In this document: positions 34,635-46,538 of the stretch, one piece after another
Position numbering within the stretch: the stretch's first letter is position 1
How the letters are laid out: every line of letters begins with the position of its first letter
Origin: Cherax quadricarinatus
Taxonomy: Eukaryota > Arthropoda > Malacostraca > Decapoda > Parastacidae
Length of the DNA: 64,000 nt
NCBI RefSeq assembly: GCF_038502225.1
Contig: NC_091341.1
Span: 2,694,626 to 2,758,625, forward strand
Direction: 5' to 3'
The notes under the pieces: generated by a model
Database searches by the model: none
What the model saw: the letters and a program-made list of their open reading frames with translations, nothing else
What the model was told of the DNA's origin: nothing
Translations under genes and position numbers: made by a program

Positions 34635-37196
34635 CTACATGTACGATCCTGACACCTTCCAGTGGAAGAACCATCCCCAAAACTACTCTTGCTTCCTTAC
34701 ACCTAACTCCCACCGTCCCTACACCCCCTCCCATCCCAACCCATGAACAGGATCTAATAATTCAGGAAACCGTATACCAGAACAGAGTAAAAGAAAGGAA
34801 ATTTAAAATGTGGTACACAAATGCAGATGTGATGAATGGAACGAACGAATAGCAGAGGCATTCCAGAGATCATAGTACTCACAGAGATTTTCCCAACTGG
34901 AAGCGATGGAGGAATAATGCTACTAATCAGAAATCAATGAAGTTTTAAGGAGACGAGTGAAATAAACAGAGGAGTCAGGTGGCTATAGTAATAACAATAA
35001 AGTGATGGAGGACGCAATAACAAAGTGGCTAGAAGAGCTCAGATGATTATTCCGAAGTTAATGATCATGGGAGACTTTAACCACATGGAGACAGACAGGA
35101 AGAACTTGGAGCCACGTGGAATACTGGTAACGTGGAGAGCTAAGGTGTTGAAGGTGGTGATGGAAAAAATTGTGCCAACGTATCAGACACACAACTAAAG
35201 AGAGAAGAGGAATGAACCTGAATGCCTTCAATTTCCCCAGACATGAAAAGAATATAGAAAACAAAGAATACAGTAAAACATGGAAGCGAGCTGAAGGGTC
35301 AGAAACTAAGTTGAAAGAAAAAACTTCGAGAGAGGTACCTCGGCTCAGGTGACAGTCTCTTGATACAAGGAATTTTAGCTGCCTTGCCTTTCCTTGAATC
35401 GACTCGTGATTGCCTCCATTTACCCGAAGCTCTGTTTCACCCATACGGGTTTAGTGCTCTTCTAGTGAAATATATAAAATATTGGCATATATTTTAAGAA
35501 AACTGTGTTTGTCCTCTGGAGTGGCACATCAGCAGCTCAGATCACGTGACTGCAAACTCTCTATACAGAACAGTAAAGAACCACGTAATAAGTTTGCGAG
35601 GACCTGAACAAAAGATATAAGGAGATTTTCTCGGCGGAAATTAGGGGACTACTAGAGAGTCAAAGAGAAAGCGCACAGTTATACACTAACGAGTACTGAA
35701 AAAATACACATAGCATAAGAAGAGGTGAAAAAACTACTGAGGGACTTAGATATTTCATAAGCAGTGGGTCCAGACAATATTTCTCCATTTGTTCTGAAAG
35801 AGGGAACAGACATCTACTAACCATTTGATACAGGGCAACTGCCAGATGTGTGGAAGACCGCAAACGTAGTTCCATTATTTAAGAAAGGGGACAGATAGGT
35901 AGCATTAAGCTACAGGTCACTGTGCTTTACATGCATACTGTGTAAGGTAATAAAGTAGATAATCAGAAGAAGAGTGGAGGAGCACCTGAAAAGGAATAGT
36001 TTCAAAACAAAAACCAGCATGGTTTTAGAGACATTAAATCCTGTTTCACAAACCTGCTTGATTTCTGTAATAAGGTACGAGGTGAGGATGAGCGAACTGC
36101 ATATTCTTGGCCAGTAGATAAGGCATTTAACACAGAGGCGCACAAGATACTACGACACAAGCTGAAGGAGCAGGAAGGAATCACAGGGAAAGCACTACAT
36201 TGGTTTAATGAATACCTAACAGGGAAATGCAATGGAATAGACAAATGTAACAAGCAGGATTCCACAAGGATTGGTGCCCAGTCCGGTAGTGTGTCTGGTG
36301 TACGTAAACTACATGCCAGAATAGACAGTCTGGTATCTTGTTGCTCACGAATAATGTGAAACAAATGAGGAGAATAAGTGGGATCAAGGGAGAACAAGAT
36401 TAGTCTACAAATAGACTTGGACAAGCTGCATAATTTGTGTGTATCAGGTTAGTATTGGAATTCAACCTGAAAAGTGCGTGGCTATGAAATTTGGGAAGGA
36501 CAAAAGAAGACAAATTTGGTAGACAAAGACTAAAAACTTTGAACACTGAACCGATCATATCAAGTGAGGTGCACATCAAACGTATAACATCTGCAGCTTA
36601 TGCAAGTTTAGCAGAACAAGGATTAGTTTTTAGGAATCACAACATAGTCACTCGCAATACTATATACTACATACATCAGACCCATATATAAGTATGCAGC
36701 ACTATCATGAGAGCCCCACCTGATCAAGCATGTCAAGAAACTGGAAGAAAATAATGCAGAGGTTTGTAAGGAGAGAAGTCCCAAAAGTAAAGGTTATGAA
36801 CTATGAGAAAAATGAATGAACTGAACCTTATGGCATTAGAGTACATAATCAGCAGAGAAGACATTATAACACTTAACAAAATGCTTAGAGGAACTGATTG
36901 AGTGGATAGGGACAGGCTGTTCGTGAGGCGGGAAGCAAATATACGAGAGCACAGTTGGAAGTAAAAACATGAAGGTAAGTTGCACGGATTTCCGGAAGTG
37001 TTTCTTCAGAATCATTGGTCAGAATGTGTCATGACCTGGACAACGAAATTTTAGAGGAAGGTTCTATACAAAGCTTTAAGAATGAGTATGATAAGGTTTA
37101 GAAAGCCAGGAGAGAGTGAACCCTCTACCAAGTTCAGGAGCTGAGATTCGACATCTGTAACTACAAATGTTTGAAAAACAAGCGCAAATAGATGAG

Positions 37197-37197
<1 letters not shown>
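34635..37197 (+). mobile_element. LINE-A copy D, long but decayed
   Basis: The copy begins in the inter-ORF spacer and reads MWYTNADVMN at about 34810 (start of ORF2), then endonuclease, linker and RT pieces (PSGPDNISPF-like, VVPLFKKGDR-like, RSVLEYAAP-like) in order to the 3' tail near 37130. It is full of stops, deletions and substitutions. It is clearly older than the neighbouring copies. It lies between (AC)n tracts at 34616-34634 and 37198-37227. Confidence 0.7.

Positions 37198-37227
<30 letters not shown>
37198..37227. repeat. (AC)n tract between LINE-A copies D and B
   Basis: About 14 AC units forming both the tail of copy D and the 5' flank of copy B. Confidence 0.9.
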
Positions 37228-37230
<3 letters not shown>

Positions 37231-38217
37231 CGGGGTCCCACAGGGGTCAGTTCTAGGACCAGTGCTATTTTTTATATATGTGAACGACATGATGGAAGGA
37301 ATAGACTCTGAAGTGTCCCTGTTCGCAGATGACGTGAAGTTGATGAGAAGAATTAAATCGGACGAGGATGAGGCAGGACTGCAAAGAGACCTGGAGAGGC
37401 TGGACATGTGGTCCAGTAACTGGCTTCTCGAATTCAATCCAGCCAAATGCAAAGTCATGAAGATTGGGGAGGGGCAAAGAAGACCGCAGACAGAGTATAG
37501 GCTAGGTGGACAAAGACTATAGACCTCACTCAGGGAGAAGGACCTTGGGGTGACCATAACACCGAGCACATCACCGGAGGCACACATCAACCAAATAACC
37601 GCTGCAGCATACGGGCACCTGGCAAACCTGAGAATAGCGTTCCGATACCTTAATAAGGAATCGTTCAAGACACTGTACACTGTGTATGTTAGGCCCATAC
37701 TGGAGTATGCAGCACCAGTCTGGAACCCACACCTGGTCAAGCACGTCAAGAAGTTAGAGAAAGTACAAAGATTTGCAACAAGGTTAGTCCCAGAGCTCAA
37801 GGGAATGTCGTACGAGGAAAGGTTAAGGGAAATCGGACTGACGACACTGGAGGACAGAAGGGTCAGGGGAGACATGATAACGACATACAAGATACTGCGG
37901 GGAATAGACAAGGTGGACAGAGATAGGATGTTCCAGAGAGGGGACACAGGGACAAGGGGTCACAACTGGAAGCTGAAGACTCAGACGAGTCACAGGGACG
38001 TTAGGAAGTATTTCTTCAGTCATAGAGTTGTCAGGAAGTGGAATAGCCTAGCAAGTGAAGTAGTGGAGGCAGGAACCATACATAGTTTTAAGAAGAGGTA
38101 TGACAAAGCTCAGGAAGCAGAGAGAGAGAGGATCCAGTAGCGATCAGTGAAGAGGCGGGGCCAGGAGCTGAGTCTCGACCCCTGCAACCACAATTAGGTG
38201 AGTACAATTAGGTGAGT
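37228..38217 (+). mobile_element. LINE-A copy B, 5'-truncated in RT
   Basis: Starts abruptly in the codons for TSGVPQGS and continues through FADDVKLM, LEFNPAKCKVM, the thumb and YFFSHRVVRKWNSL to the family 3' tail with AATTAGGTGAGTAC doubled. One in-frame stop near 37519 (in the QRLQTS region) splits it into two open pieces (37262-37522, 37550-38140). Sequence is close to LINE-A at 11.85-12.86 kb. Confidence 0.85.
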
Positions 38218-38228
38218 ACACACACACA

Positions 38229-40275
38229 GTGCAAGGAGGCAGAGGAGAGGTTTGTTCCCAGGGGAAACAGAAATAATGGGAAGAACAGAACGAGTCCTTG
38301 GTTCACCCAAAGGTGTAGGGAGGCAAAAACTAAGTGTAGTAGAGAATGGAAAAGGTACAGAAGACAAGAGAACTCAGGAAAATAAGAGATTAGCCGAAGA
38401 GCCAGAAACCAATATGCACAGATAAGAAGGGAGGCTCAGCGACAATATGAAAATGACATAGCATCGAAAGTCAAGTCTGACCCGAAGCTGTTGTACAGCC
38501 ATATCAGGAGGAAAACAACAGTCAAGGACCAGGTAATCAGACCGAGGAAGGGTGATGGGGAGTACACAAGAAACGACCGAGAGGTATGTCAGGAGCTCAA
38601 CACGAGATTTAAAGAAGTATTTACAGCGGAAACCAGTAGGACTCCAGGAAATCAGAACAGGGGGGTACACCAGCAAGTGCTGGATGAGGTACATATAACC
38701 AAGGAGGAGGTGAAGCTGCTGTGTGAACTTGACACCTCAAAGGCGGTGGGACCAGACAACATCTCTCCGTGGGTCCTTAAAGAGGGAGCAGAGATACTGT
38801 GCGTGCCATTAACAAAGATCTTTAACACATCAATTGAAACTGGGCAACTCCCAAGGTATGGAAGATGGCAAATGTAGTCCCAATTTTTAAAAAGGGAGAC
38901 AGACATGAGGCACTAAGCTACAGACCTGTATCACTAACGTGTATAGTATGCAAGGTCATGGAGAAGATCATCAGGAGGAGAGTGGTGGAGCACCTGGAAA
39001 GAAACAAGTGTATAATTGACAACCAGCACGGTTTCAGGGAAGGAAAATCCTGTGTCACAAACCTACTGGAGTTTTATGACAAGGTGACAGACGTAAGACA
39101 AGAGAGAGAGGGGTGGATCGACTGCATTTTTTTGGACTGCAAGAAGGCCTTCGACACAGTTCCTCACAAGAGGTTACTGCAAAAGCTAGAGGATCAGGCA
39201 CACATAACAGGAAAGGCACTGCAATTGATCAGAGAATACCTGACAGGGAGGCAACGAGTCATGGTACGTGACGAGGTGTCAGAGTGGGCGCCTGTGACAA
39301 GCGGGGTTCCACAGGGGTCAGTCCTAGGACCTGTGCTGTTCTTGGTATATGTGAATGACATAACGGAAGGGATAGATTCAGAAGTGTCCTTGCTTGCAGA
39401 TGATGTGAAGTTAATGAGAAGAATCAAATCGGATGAGGATCAGGCAGGACTACAAAGAGACCTGGACAGGCTACAAGCCTGGTCCAGCAACTGGCTCCTT
39501 GAGTTTAACCCTGCCAAGTGCAAAGTCATGAAGACTGGGGAAGGGCAAAGAAGACCGCAGACACAATATAATTTAGATGGCCAAAGACTGCAAACCTCAC
39601 TCAAGGAAAAAGATCTGGGGGTGAGTATAACACCGAGCATATCTCCTGAGGCGCACATCAGTCAGATAACTGCTGCAGCATACGGGCGCCTGGCAAACCT
39701 ACGGATATCGTTCCGATACCTCAGTAAGGATTCGTTCAAGACTCTGTATACCATTTACGTCAGGCCCATACTGGAGTATGCAGCACCAGTTTGGAATCCA
39801 CACCTAGTCAAGCACGTCAAGAAATTAGAGAAAATGCAAAGGTTTGCAACAAGACTAGTCCCAGAGCTACGGGGATTGTCCTACGAAGAAAGGTTGAGGG
39901 AAATCGGCCTGACGACACTGGAGGACAGGAGGGTCAGGGGAGACATGATAACGACATATAAAATACTGCGCGGAATAGACAAGGTGGACAAAGACTGGAT
40001 GTTCCAGAGAAGGGACACAGACACAAGAGGTCACAATTGGAAGTTGAAGACTCAGATGAATCAAAGGGATGTTAGGAAGTATTTCTTCAGTCATAGAGTA
40101 GTCAGGCCGTGGAATAGCCTAGAAAGTGACGTAGTGTAGGCGGGAACCATACACAGTTTTAAGGCGAGGTATGATAAAAGCTCATGGGGCAGGGAGAGAG
40201 AGGACCTAGTAGCAATCAGCGAAGAGGCGGGGCCAGGAGCTATGACTCGACCCCTGCAACCACAAATAGGTGAGT
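38229..40275 (+). mobile_element. LINE-A copy C, 5'-truncated in the ORF2 linker
   Basis: Begins at the CKEAEERFVPRG linker region directly after (AC)n. One open piece reaches the GPDNISPWVL block (38491-38877) and, after a one-base shift near 38850, the RT continues (38865-40139) with NYRPVSLTCIVCK-like, FLDCKKAFDTVPH, GVPQGSVLGPVLF and LADDVKLM, then YFFSHRVVRPWNSL. The last of these has FADD changed to LADD. A stop replaces a codon in the DVVEAG block near the end. Ends with the family tail and (AC)n. Confidence 0.85.
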
Positions 40276-40290
40276 ACACACACACACACA
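40276..40290. repeat. (AC)n tract between LINE-A copies C and E
   Basis: Seven to eight AC units. Confidence 0.85.
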
Positions 40291-40686
40291 GGTATGTCCT
40301 ACGATAAGAGGTTAAGGGAAATCGACCTGACGACACTGGAAGACAGGAGAGTTAGGGGGGATGTGATAACGACATATAAAATACTGACAGGTATAGACAA
40401 AGTGGACAGAGACAGGATGTTTCAGACATGGGACACAGCAGCAAGGGGTCACATTTGAAAGCTGAAGACTCAGATGAACCACAGGGATGTTAGGAAGTAT
40501 TTCTTCAGTCACAGAGTTGTCAGGAATTGGAATAGCCTGAGAAGTGGTGTAATGGAGGCAGAATCCATACATAGCTTTAAGAAGAGGTATGATCAAGCTC
40601 AAGGAGCGGGAAGAGTGACCTAGTAGCGTCCAGTGAAGAGGTGGAGCCAGAAGCTATGAATCAACTCCTGCAACCACAATTAGGTG

Positions 40687-40689
<3 letters not shown>
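40291..40689 (+). mobile_element. LINE-A copy E, only the 3' 400 bp
   Basis: Starts in the codons for GMSYDKRLREIDLTTLED and runs to the conserved C-terminus YFFSHRVVRNWNSL and the 3' tail (CAATTAGGTGAGTAC). One stop (near 40457) interrupts it. It is followed by a long (AC)n tract. Confidence 0.85.
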
Positions 40690-40775
<86 letters not shown>

Positions 40776-40790
40776 GCACGCACGCACGCA
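40690..40790. repeat. (AC)n microsatellite
   Basis: About 40 AC units ending in CGCA steps; the right-hand end of the LINE-A chain. Confidence 0.95.
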
Positions 40791-41075
40791 AGCGCACTTG
40801 CACACAAAAAATAAATATAACTAAATAAGGATTGTCCAAGTCATTTCAACAAAGCTGTTAATGTTTTTCCATTCACTGTTTACTCTGGTCCATGGCGACT
40901 GTCCGCCTCCGAGACGAGCACCAGCCGCCGCCTCCCACCCGACACTACTATACATTATTCATTAATTTTCTAAGCGTGGAATCAGAGAGTTTTATACCGC
41001 CAGAGAGGATGTTTACCCTAAAACATTGGCACAAGGCTAACTCGTTTAACCTAAGTTCCTTGGGCTACCGTGCTA

Positions 41076-41110
<35 letters not shown>

Positions 41111-41564
41111 TAGAGAGATAAATGAGGTACAGAGTTTACTTATTGTTGTAGTGGCCAGCGATAGTCGTATGCGATAGTTATATAATATTTTCATACCATA
41201 TTCTTATGCAACATTTCAGTATATTTAGAATAAACATTTCACGATATATCCAGAAATAAAGGCCGAGTAACCAGTTATCAAGATGTGGCTTCTCTTACCC
41301 TGTTTATCACCCGATGTGACGCTGATGTGTAGTGCAGTGAGGTCCCTCGCGACGCTAACTTACCTTACTGTGATGGAAAGGTTTGAATGGTTTTTCCTAA
41401 GAACTCATGATCCACTCCTTTTCCCTCGTTTCGGCCACTAGCCAGGCACTCCCCATCCCCATTACTTAAATTTTGTATGGCTTGATTTACGTATATGATC
41501 TGAATTACAATTAATGGGTTGCCGCCACCGCCACCGTAGAACGACTTAGGGTGTCGCCGCTGTT
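40791..41564. other. No gene; (CT)n at 41083-41109
   Basis: A short (CT)n tract after a C run; otherwise nothing recognised. Confidence 0.5.
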
Positions 41565-41830
41565 ACTGCCTCCGGCTACGTTACCGCCGTTGCCTCTGCC
41601 AATGAAGCCACCTTTGCCACAGACGCCATCTTTGCCACGAAAGCCACTTCTTCCACACACGCCACGTTTACCACGGATGCCATCTCTGCCACAGACGCCA
41701 CGTCTACCACGGATGCCACTTCTGCCATAGACGCCACGTCTATCACAGATGCCACCTCTGCCACAGAAGCTTTCTCTATCACAGACGCCATCTTTGCCAT
41801 CTTTACCATAAGCACCACCTCTGCCACAGA
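41565..41830. repeat. Minisatellite, 18-bp unit, about 14 copies
   Basis: Units of GCCACGTCTACCACGGAT type. On the minus strand they read as VASVAE-like hexapeptides for 84 codons. Low complexity and array structure argue against a gene. Confidence 0.8.
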
Positions 41831-41869
41831 CTAGCCTGTTTCAGAATCACTGCCACTTGAAAGTTCCAA

Positions 41870-43340
41870 AATTTTTATACAAAAAGCTCTTAACATCCTA
41901 CGCAAGTCAGAAAAAGGCAGGAAACCTCTAAATCTTTTTTACCATGATAACCAAAACCACATATGTATGGCTTACTAAGACACACAAGACTGACATCACA
42001 CTACGTCCTATCACTTTGGGTATAGGGAAGGCCCCACACAGATTAGCTGACCACCTTATCAAATAACTCTCAACAATACAGGCACCGTCAGACAGACACA
42101 TTTAAAACATTCAGGTGAGCTTCTCTTCCGCATTTTCGACCTGAATGTTAAAACTAAGAATATGGCGTCTTTCGATCCCATAAATATTTTGAGACAGAGG
42201 CTCACCGATAATCACAGCTTCCCATTACCTCTCCAGGATTTCATCAGTTTTTGTGGATCTTTCTGTCAATTTTAACTTCCTCAAATGTCAGGATAACTAA
42301 TACAAACAACACTTTGGGATAGAGGACCTATGGACCGAGAAATTTAGCACCTTCATTCCCGACACAGTTTCCTGGCTATGTTGATGATATCTTGGTATTC
42401 CATCCCAGATCTTTTAATATTCAAGTATTTATAAGTTTACACTAGAATTCGAAAAAAGAGGCAAACCCCCTTTCCGTGACGTCCTCCCATGCAGGTCTCC
42501 CGACAGCAAAAAATCTTCTCTTCACAGTGTATGGGAAACCTACCAACAAAGATGATCTTACACATTACTACTCACACCATGACTCTAAAATAGGTGTCCT
42601 TATTGGTTTCTTCTTGTGGGTTATTCGCATCTCCAGCTCTTGTTTGGTTGAAGTGGAATGTACCTTCATAACACAAACCTTCACATCTTCAGTTTCCGTC
42701 TTCCCTCATCCTGGACTGCAGGATTATAGTGCAAGTTGTCCTAAACAGAAACCTCATGGAACATCCCTCCACACAGTTCATAGTGCTCCCATGTGGTGAA
42801 GTTGCAACGAATACCCGCTAGGTGTTAGAAGAAATATCCATGTTTTCACCACGAAAATATCTTCAGTCAGAGACCTCACTACGAAACGAAGTCTCACATC
42901 TCTAACTTCCACGGCAGGAGTTTACATCGTATACTGTGGACACTGTTCCAAGAAACATGTAAGGAAAACAGGCAGAAATCTTTCGGTCCCCTAAGTGGGC
43001 ATGGAAGCGCCTGCAAAAGGCGAGCTAAAGAACGCCTGTGTCTTCTATAGAAACTCCACAGGGCATTTGATGAGTTGGAATGAGACATAACTCATCATCA
43101 CTGACCATGACCCTAGACGCCGCTGGTGCCTAGAAGCCTCGCTAATCGCTGTCACCGATATCGTTGAACATAATACTGGAAGCTACAAAATAAAAAAAAA
43201 TAAATAAAAATTACTGGCATACATGGAATCACGTGACCTCTTGGGCTACCTGACACCGTCTCAAACAAACCTCACTTGCATTTTCATCAGGTCGCAACAT
43301 GTCGCTTACTTCTCACTTTTTGCCTATATATACTGTTATT
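41870..43340 (+). pseudogene. Decayed Penelope-like element (RT and GIY-YIG)
   Basis: Plus-strand pieces in order: KTHKTDITLRPITLGIGKAP (about 41980-42040), the RT Asp pair region near 42375-42400 (FPGYVDDILVF-like), YGKPTNKDDLTHYYSHHDSK (about 42530-42590), IGFFLWVIRI, then TAGVYIVYCGHCSKKH (about 42905-42955), ACVFYRNSTGHLM and CLEASLIAV (to about 43165). This is the domain order RT then GIY-YIG of Penelope elements. Frames shift many times and the N-terminus is missing. The 3' UTR probably ends near 43340. Confidence 0.7.
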
Positions 43341-43399
43341 TTCGAACTTTATATGTTATAAGTGATCAGGAGTTCCAAGACCAAAACATTTTCTAAGAA

Positions 43400-43640
43400 A
43401 TATGTCCTAGTGTTTGCTGTTGTGTCTTTTTAACCATGGTATTCCATCTCCGGCAGGTTGTTAACACATATCAGGAAGAGTTTGTCCAAAGACTAACCCT
43501 TGAGTAACTCTACTTGTTACTTTCCTTTGACTAGACGTCTTCTGGTTCTTAGGAAATCTTTATTTAGAATAGCGCTCTTCCTGATATCACAGTCTCCTTT
43601 TAAATGAATAAATTCCTCGCATATGTGGCACCGTAACCGA
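43400..43640 (-). pseudogene. LINE RT scrap
   Basis: Minus strand near 43535-43440 reads VTSRVTQGLVFGQTL and, after a one-base loss, FLICVNNLPEME. This is the RT block VTSGVPQGSVLGPxLFLIYVNDLPE in decayed form. The neighbourhood up to 44420 may hold more of the same LINE but is not readable. Confidence 0.5.
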
Positions 43641-44737
43641 GATCGGTCAGTAATCTTATAGTTCCGTAATGTTACTCTGAACTTGTGCTATTATTTCATT
43701 ACGAAGCTTCTGCTAACTGACCACAGCCAGACGTCGTTTTGGTCTGTCTCGGACCATTATCGGATCATGGCTTGGTAATGGTCCAGCTCGAATTGAGACG
43801 TCATCTAGTTTTATCTTCAATTTGAGGGCTAGTTGTTAATTGTTTCTGCTGGGGTATTGTGACTTTATTCTTCATACTCTCATATTTCTTATAATCTCGA
43901 TCACTTTACAGCAAACATATGTCAACGGTATTGATCAGTAGCTAAGGACTCTTGCTTATCCGTTTTTTATTTTTAGGTTGGAAAACAATTCGTTTGTTCC
44001 AGCTGCATATCTTCTGTCTCCAATGAAGTGTGAAGATTGTAATGTCTGCCTTCTCAAGGCGTCAGTTCTCTCTCTTAGTACCCAGGGCAAGGTTTTGTCT
44101 TGGGTGAAATGAGATATTACCAACCAATGTGAAGACAAAAACGCAAGTTACGCAAAAGGCTCTTCTTGGAACCGATAAAAGCTTGTTCTATAACTTGTAT
44201 CTTTGTCTTCAAGGTCTTGTCACATTGTTTTATATTTTGAAGGCCAGTTTCTTCAGGCAGGCAGATATTTATCTCCATCAGTATCATCACTGCATGCTCC
44301 AGTAGCCAGTGAAATTGTTCTCCAACTTCTTAAGTCTGGTAGTAGTCTTTGTTCAGTTTTAATAACCTTTTGTTATCTGGAATTGAGTTTCTCACTTCTC
44401 TGATATTGTCTTCGGGCAACTTACTTTTAATTTTGAAGGCGCTTAATTGATACTTCATTAGTGATAGGACTATACCAAAATTTTAATGACACCGATGCTC
44501 AATTTTAGACCAATACTGATACCATCAAAATTAGCCGATACCCATCAATACCGATACTTTGGCACACCTCTATCAGTCATCAAAATTTTTCTCCGGGGAA
44601 TGTAGAATATTAGGAGAGGACCCCTCCCCCCCCTCCCTCCCATTTTCAAACAGCATCTTTGCATCTCTCCTTTTTAATATAATTGGAATATGACTGTGAG
44701 CCAAGAAGTGATTAAATAAACAGCCAAAAGATGCCTG
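43641..44737. other. No gene recognised
   Basis: AT-rich. A stretch at 44490-44575 with repeated CCGATACC/ATCAATACCGATAC words looks like a decayed dispersed repeat. Confidence 0.4.
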
Positions 44738-44805
44738 GAGTCTACCTAGAGCGTATTCCGGGGATCAGTGCCCCCGCGGCACAGTCCATGACCAGACCTA
44801 CAAGT
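44738..44805 (-). repeat. 3' end fragment of the LINE family at 51.27-51.67 kb
   Basis: GCCTGGAGTCTACCTAGAG and CCCGCGGCACAGTCCATGAC match the first 65 bp of the better preserved copy at 51281-51345. Only the 3' UTR end is left. Confidence 0.6.
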
Positions 44806-44849
44806 GGCTTAATCAAATAGTATTAAAAGGCAGTCACATCAGGTGAGGT

Positions 44850-45050
44850 GTTTTGTCATGTTTAGGTGAAGTGTTCTGTCAGGTGTAGGTGAGGTGTCCT
44901 GTCAGGTGTAGGCGAGGTGTCCTGTCGGGTGTACGAGAGGTATTCTGTCGGGTGTAGGTAAGGTGTCCTGTCGGGTGTACGAGAGGTATTCTGTCGGGTG
45001 TACGTAAGGTGTCCTGTCGGGTGTAGGTGAGGTGTCCTACTTTGGAGGTC
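44850..45050. repeat. Minisatellite, 23-bp unit, about 8 copies
   Basis: Units such as GGTGTCCTGTCGGGTGTACG plus three bases, with GGTGTAGGTGA and GGTGTACGAGA variants. Minus-strand frames through it are by-products. Confidence 0.8.
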
Positions 45051-46110
45051 AGGTAAGGTTAGGTGAGGTTTCGATCGAGGGGTCAGGTCCTGGTAATTTG
45101 CACTTCCTGTGTTAAAAAAAAAATCAGTAAGTTTTGTGTGTGATGGTATCTGTGAAAAGAATAACTTCAGATTCGCCCGGCACCTCATGTCATCAGCTTT
45201 TTTTCCACTATTTGTATATATGTCCATGTTCTGAAAATTTTTTCTGTACTTGATAAAACCTCGTATAGGTCAAATGTCGTTGTAATGAAAGATCTCCTGT
45301 TGCTATATATGGTTTTTTAATCATGTTTTTTTTTATATATACTTCTTCCTCTCCTTCCTGCTCAGTTCTCGCTTTCCATTGTGCCTCCTGTTCTGTATTG
45401 CTTCCACGGTTTCTTATGCCATATTTAGCTACCAGTCTGCTGCTGCGTTGAACCAGGGAATATCCTTGTATTTCACTTATCTCACTACTTGGGTAGGAAA
45501 GGAACTTTGGGCGACCTGCGCATATTTATGCGAGATATTCCATCATACCTGATGACCTGTATATATTAGCTTAGCTGTGTTGACCTAGCTGAGCTTGTGA
45601 GTGTTGAGCTTCAACTCTTTGGCCTATTTGAAAAGATTTTGTTGGTTGATGCTTTCTCTCTCATAATTGGTTCTATATTCGTTAATGTCTCTACTCTCTG
45701 GTGTGTTCTTTAGATCATTCTACTTATCTACTACACTAATGTTTTCAAAATTCATCGGGGGTTGAGCTTCCAGCCTCCAGGTCTCTCATATGTTGATCAT
45801 TTTCTTTTTCTTCATCTTGATTTACCTTGAGTCTTTTGTATTTCATCATTGTGTCATCACTTGTTCAGGGCTTTTCCAGAAGCGTTCACTGTTCATAGTT
45901 TTTGTTTCTCGGTTCAGGTACAAGTCTGGTGCAGAATCTTCGTACTTTTTTTTCTGTTTTGCTGTGTGGGGTTCCACGCTGGAGGTTAGGTAAGGTTCGT
46001 CAGGAAACAGGACATATCCAGGCTAGAGGATCAGTCTTACATGTGTGGTAAGTAGGGCTTTGAAGGAATGTTCAGATTTCTTAAGACCTTTATTATGTTC
46101 GCTAGACTGG
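45051..46110. other. No gene seen
   Basis: AT-rich spacer with T runs; no family recognised. Confidence 0.5.
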
Positions 46111-46538
46111 GCAGCAGCCCACCCCTGTGTGTGATTGCAAGAACTGACATGTTTAAAAATAGCGTTCGACTCCTGACCCATCCTACTGATGTAAAGCTAA
46201 TCTAACAAAGAAATGCATGCCATGAAAAATGCACTAGTTTTACCCTACAGTGAGAATTTCGTCAGCCTGCTCGAGGCATTTAAAAAGTTTATTATAAATA
46301 TTGCCTTCAAAAAACAATGGGGCAGTGAAACAGAGATTGATTAAGCACACACCATCTAAGAGTGTGGGTGGTATTCACAAGGTCCCATGCACCCTTTGCC
46401 CTCTTTCATATATTTGACAAAATTGTAAACCTCTGGAAACCAGATTAGCCCAACATCAGTTCCCAGGATGGGCCAGGAGTCAAATGCTATCTTCAATCAT
46501 GTCAATTCTTGCAATTTCCCACCGGGGTGGGCTGCTGC
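46111..46538. mobile_element. Fold-back element with 74-bp imperfect arms
   Basis: 46111-46184 and 46465-46538 are inverted copies (GCAGCAGCCCACCCC... and ...GGGGTGGGCTGCTGC) with about 85 percent identity by eye. The 280-bp interior is AT-rich and non-coding. It could be a MITE or two opposed copies of a short repeat. No clear target duplication. Confidence 0.6.

Noticed and set aside
37051..37947. 298-codon minus-strand frame
   Set aside because: Antisense shadow of LINE-A copies D and B across their joint; the sense strand has the RT motifs.
41576..41827. 84-codon Ala/Val-rich minus frame
   Set aside because: Hexapeptide repeats produced by an 18-bp minisatellite.
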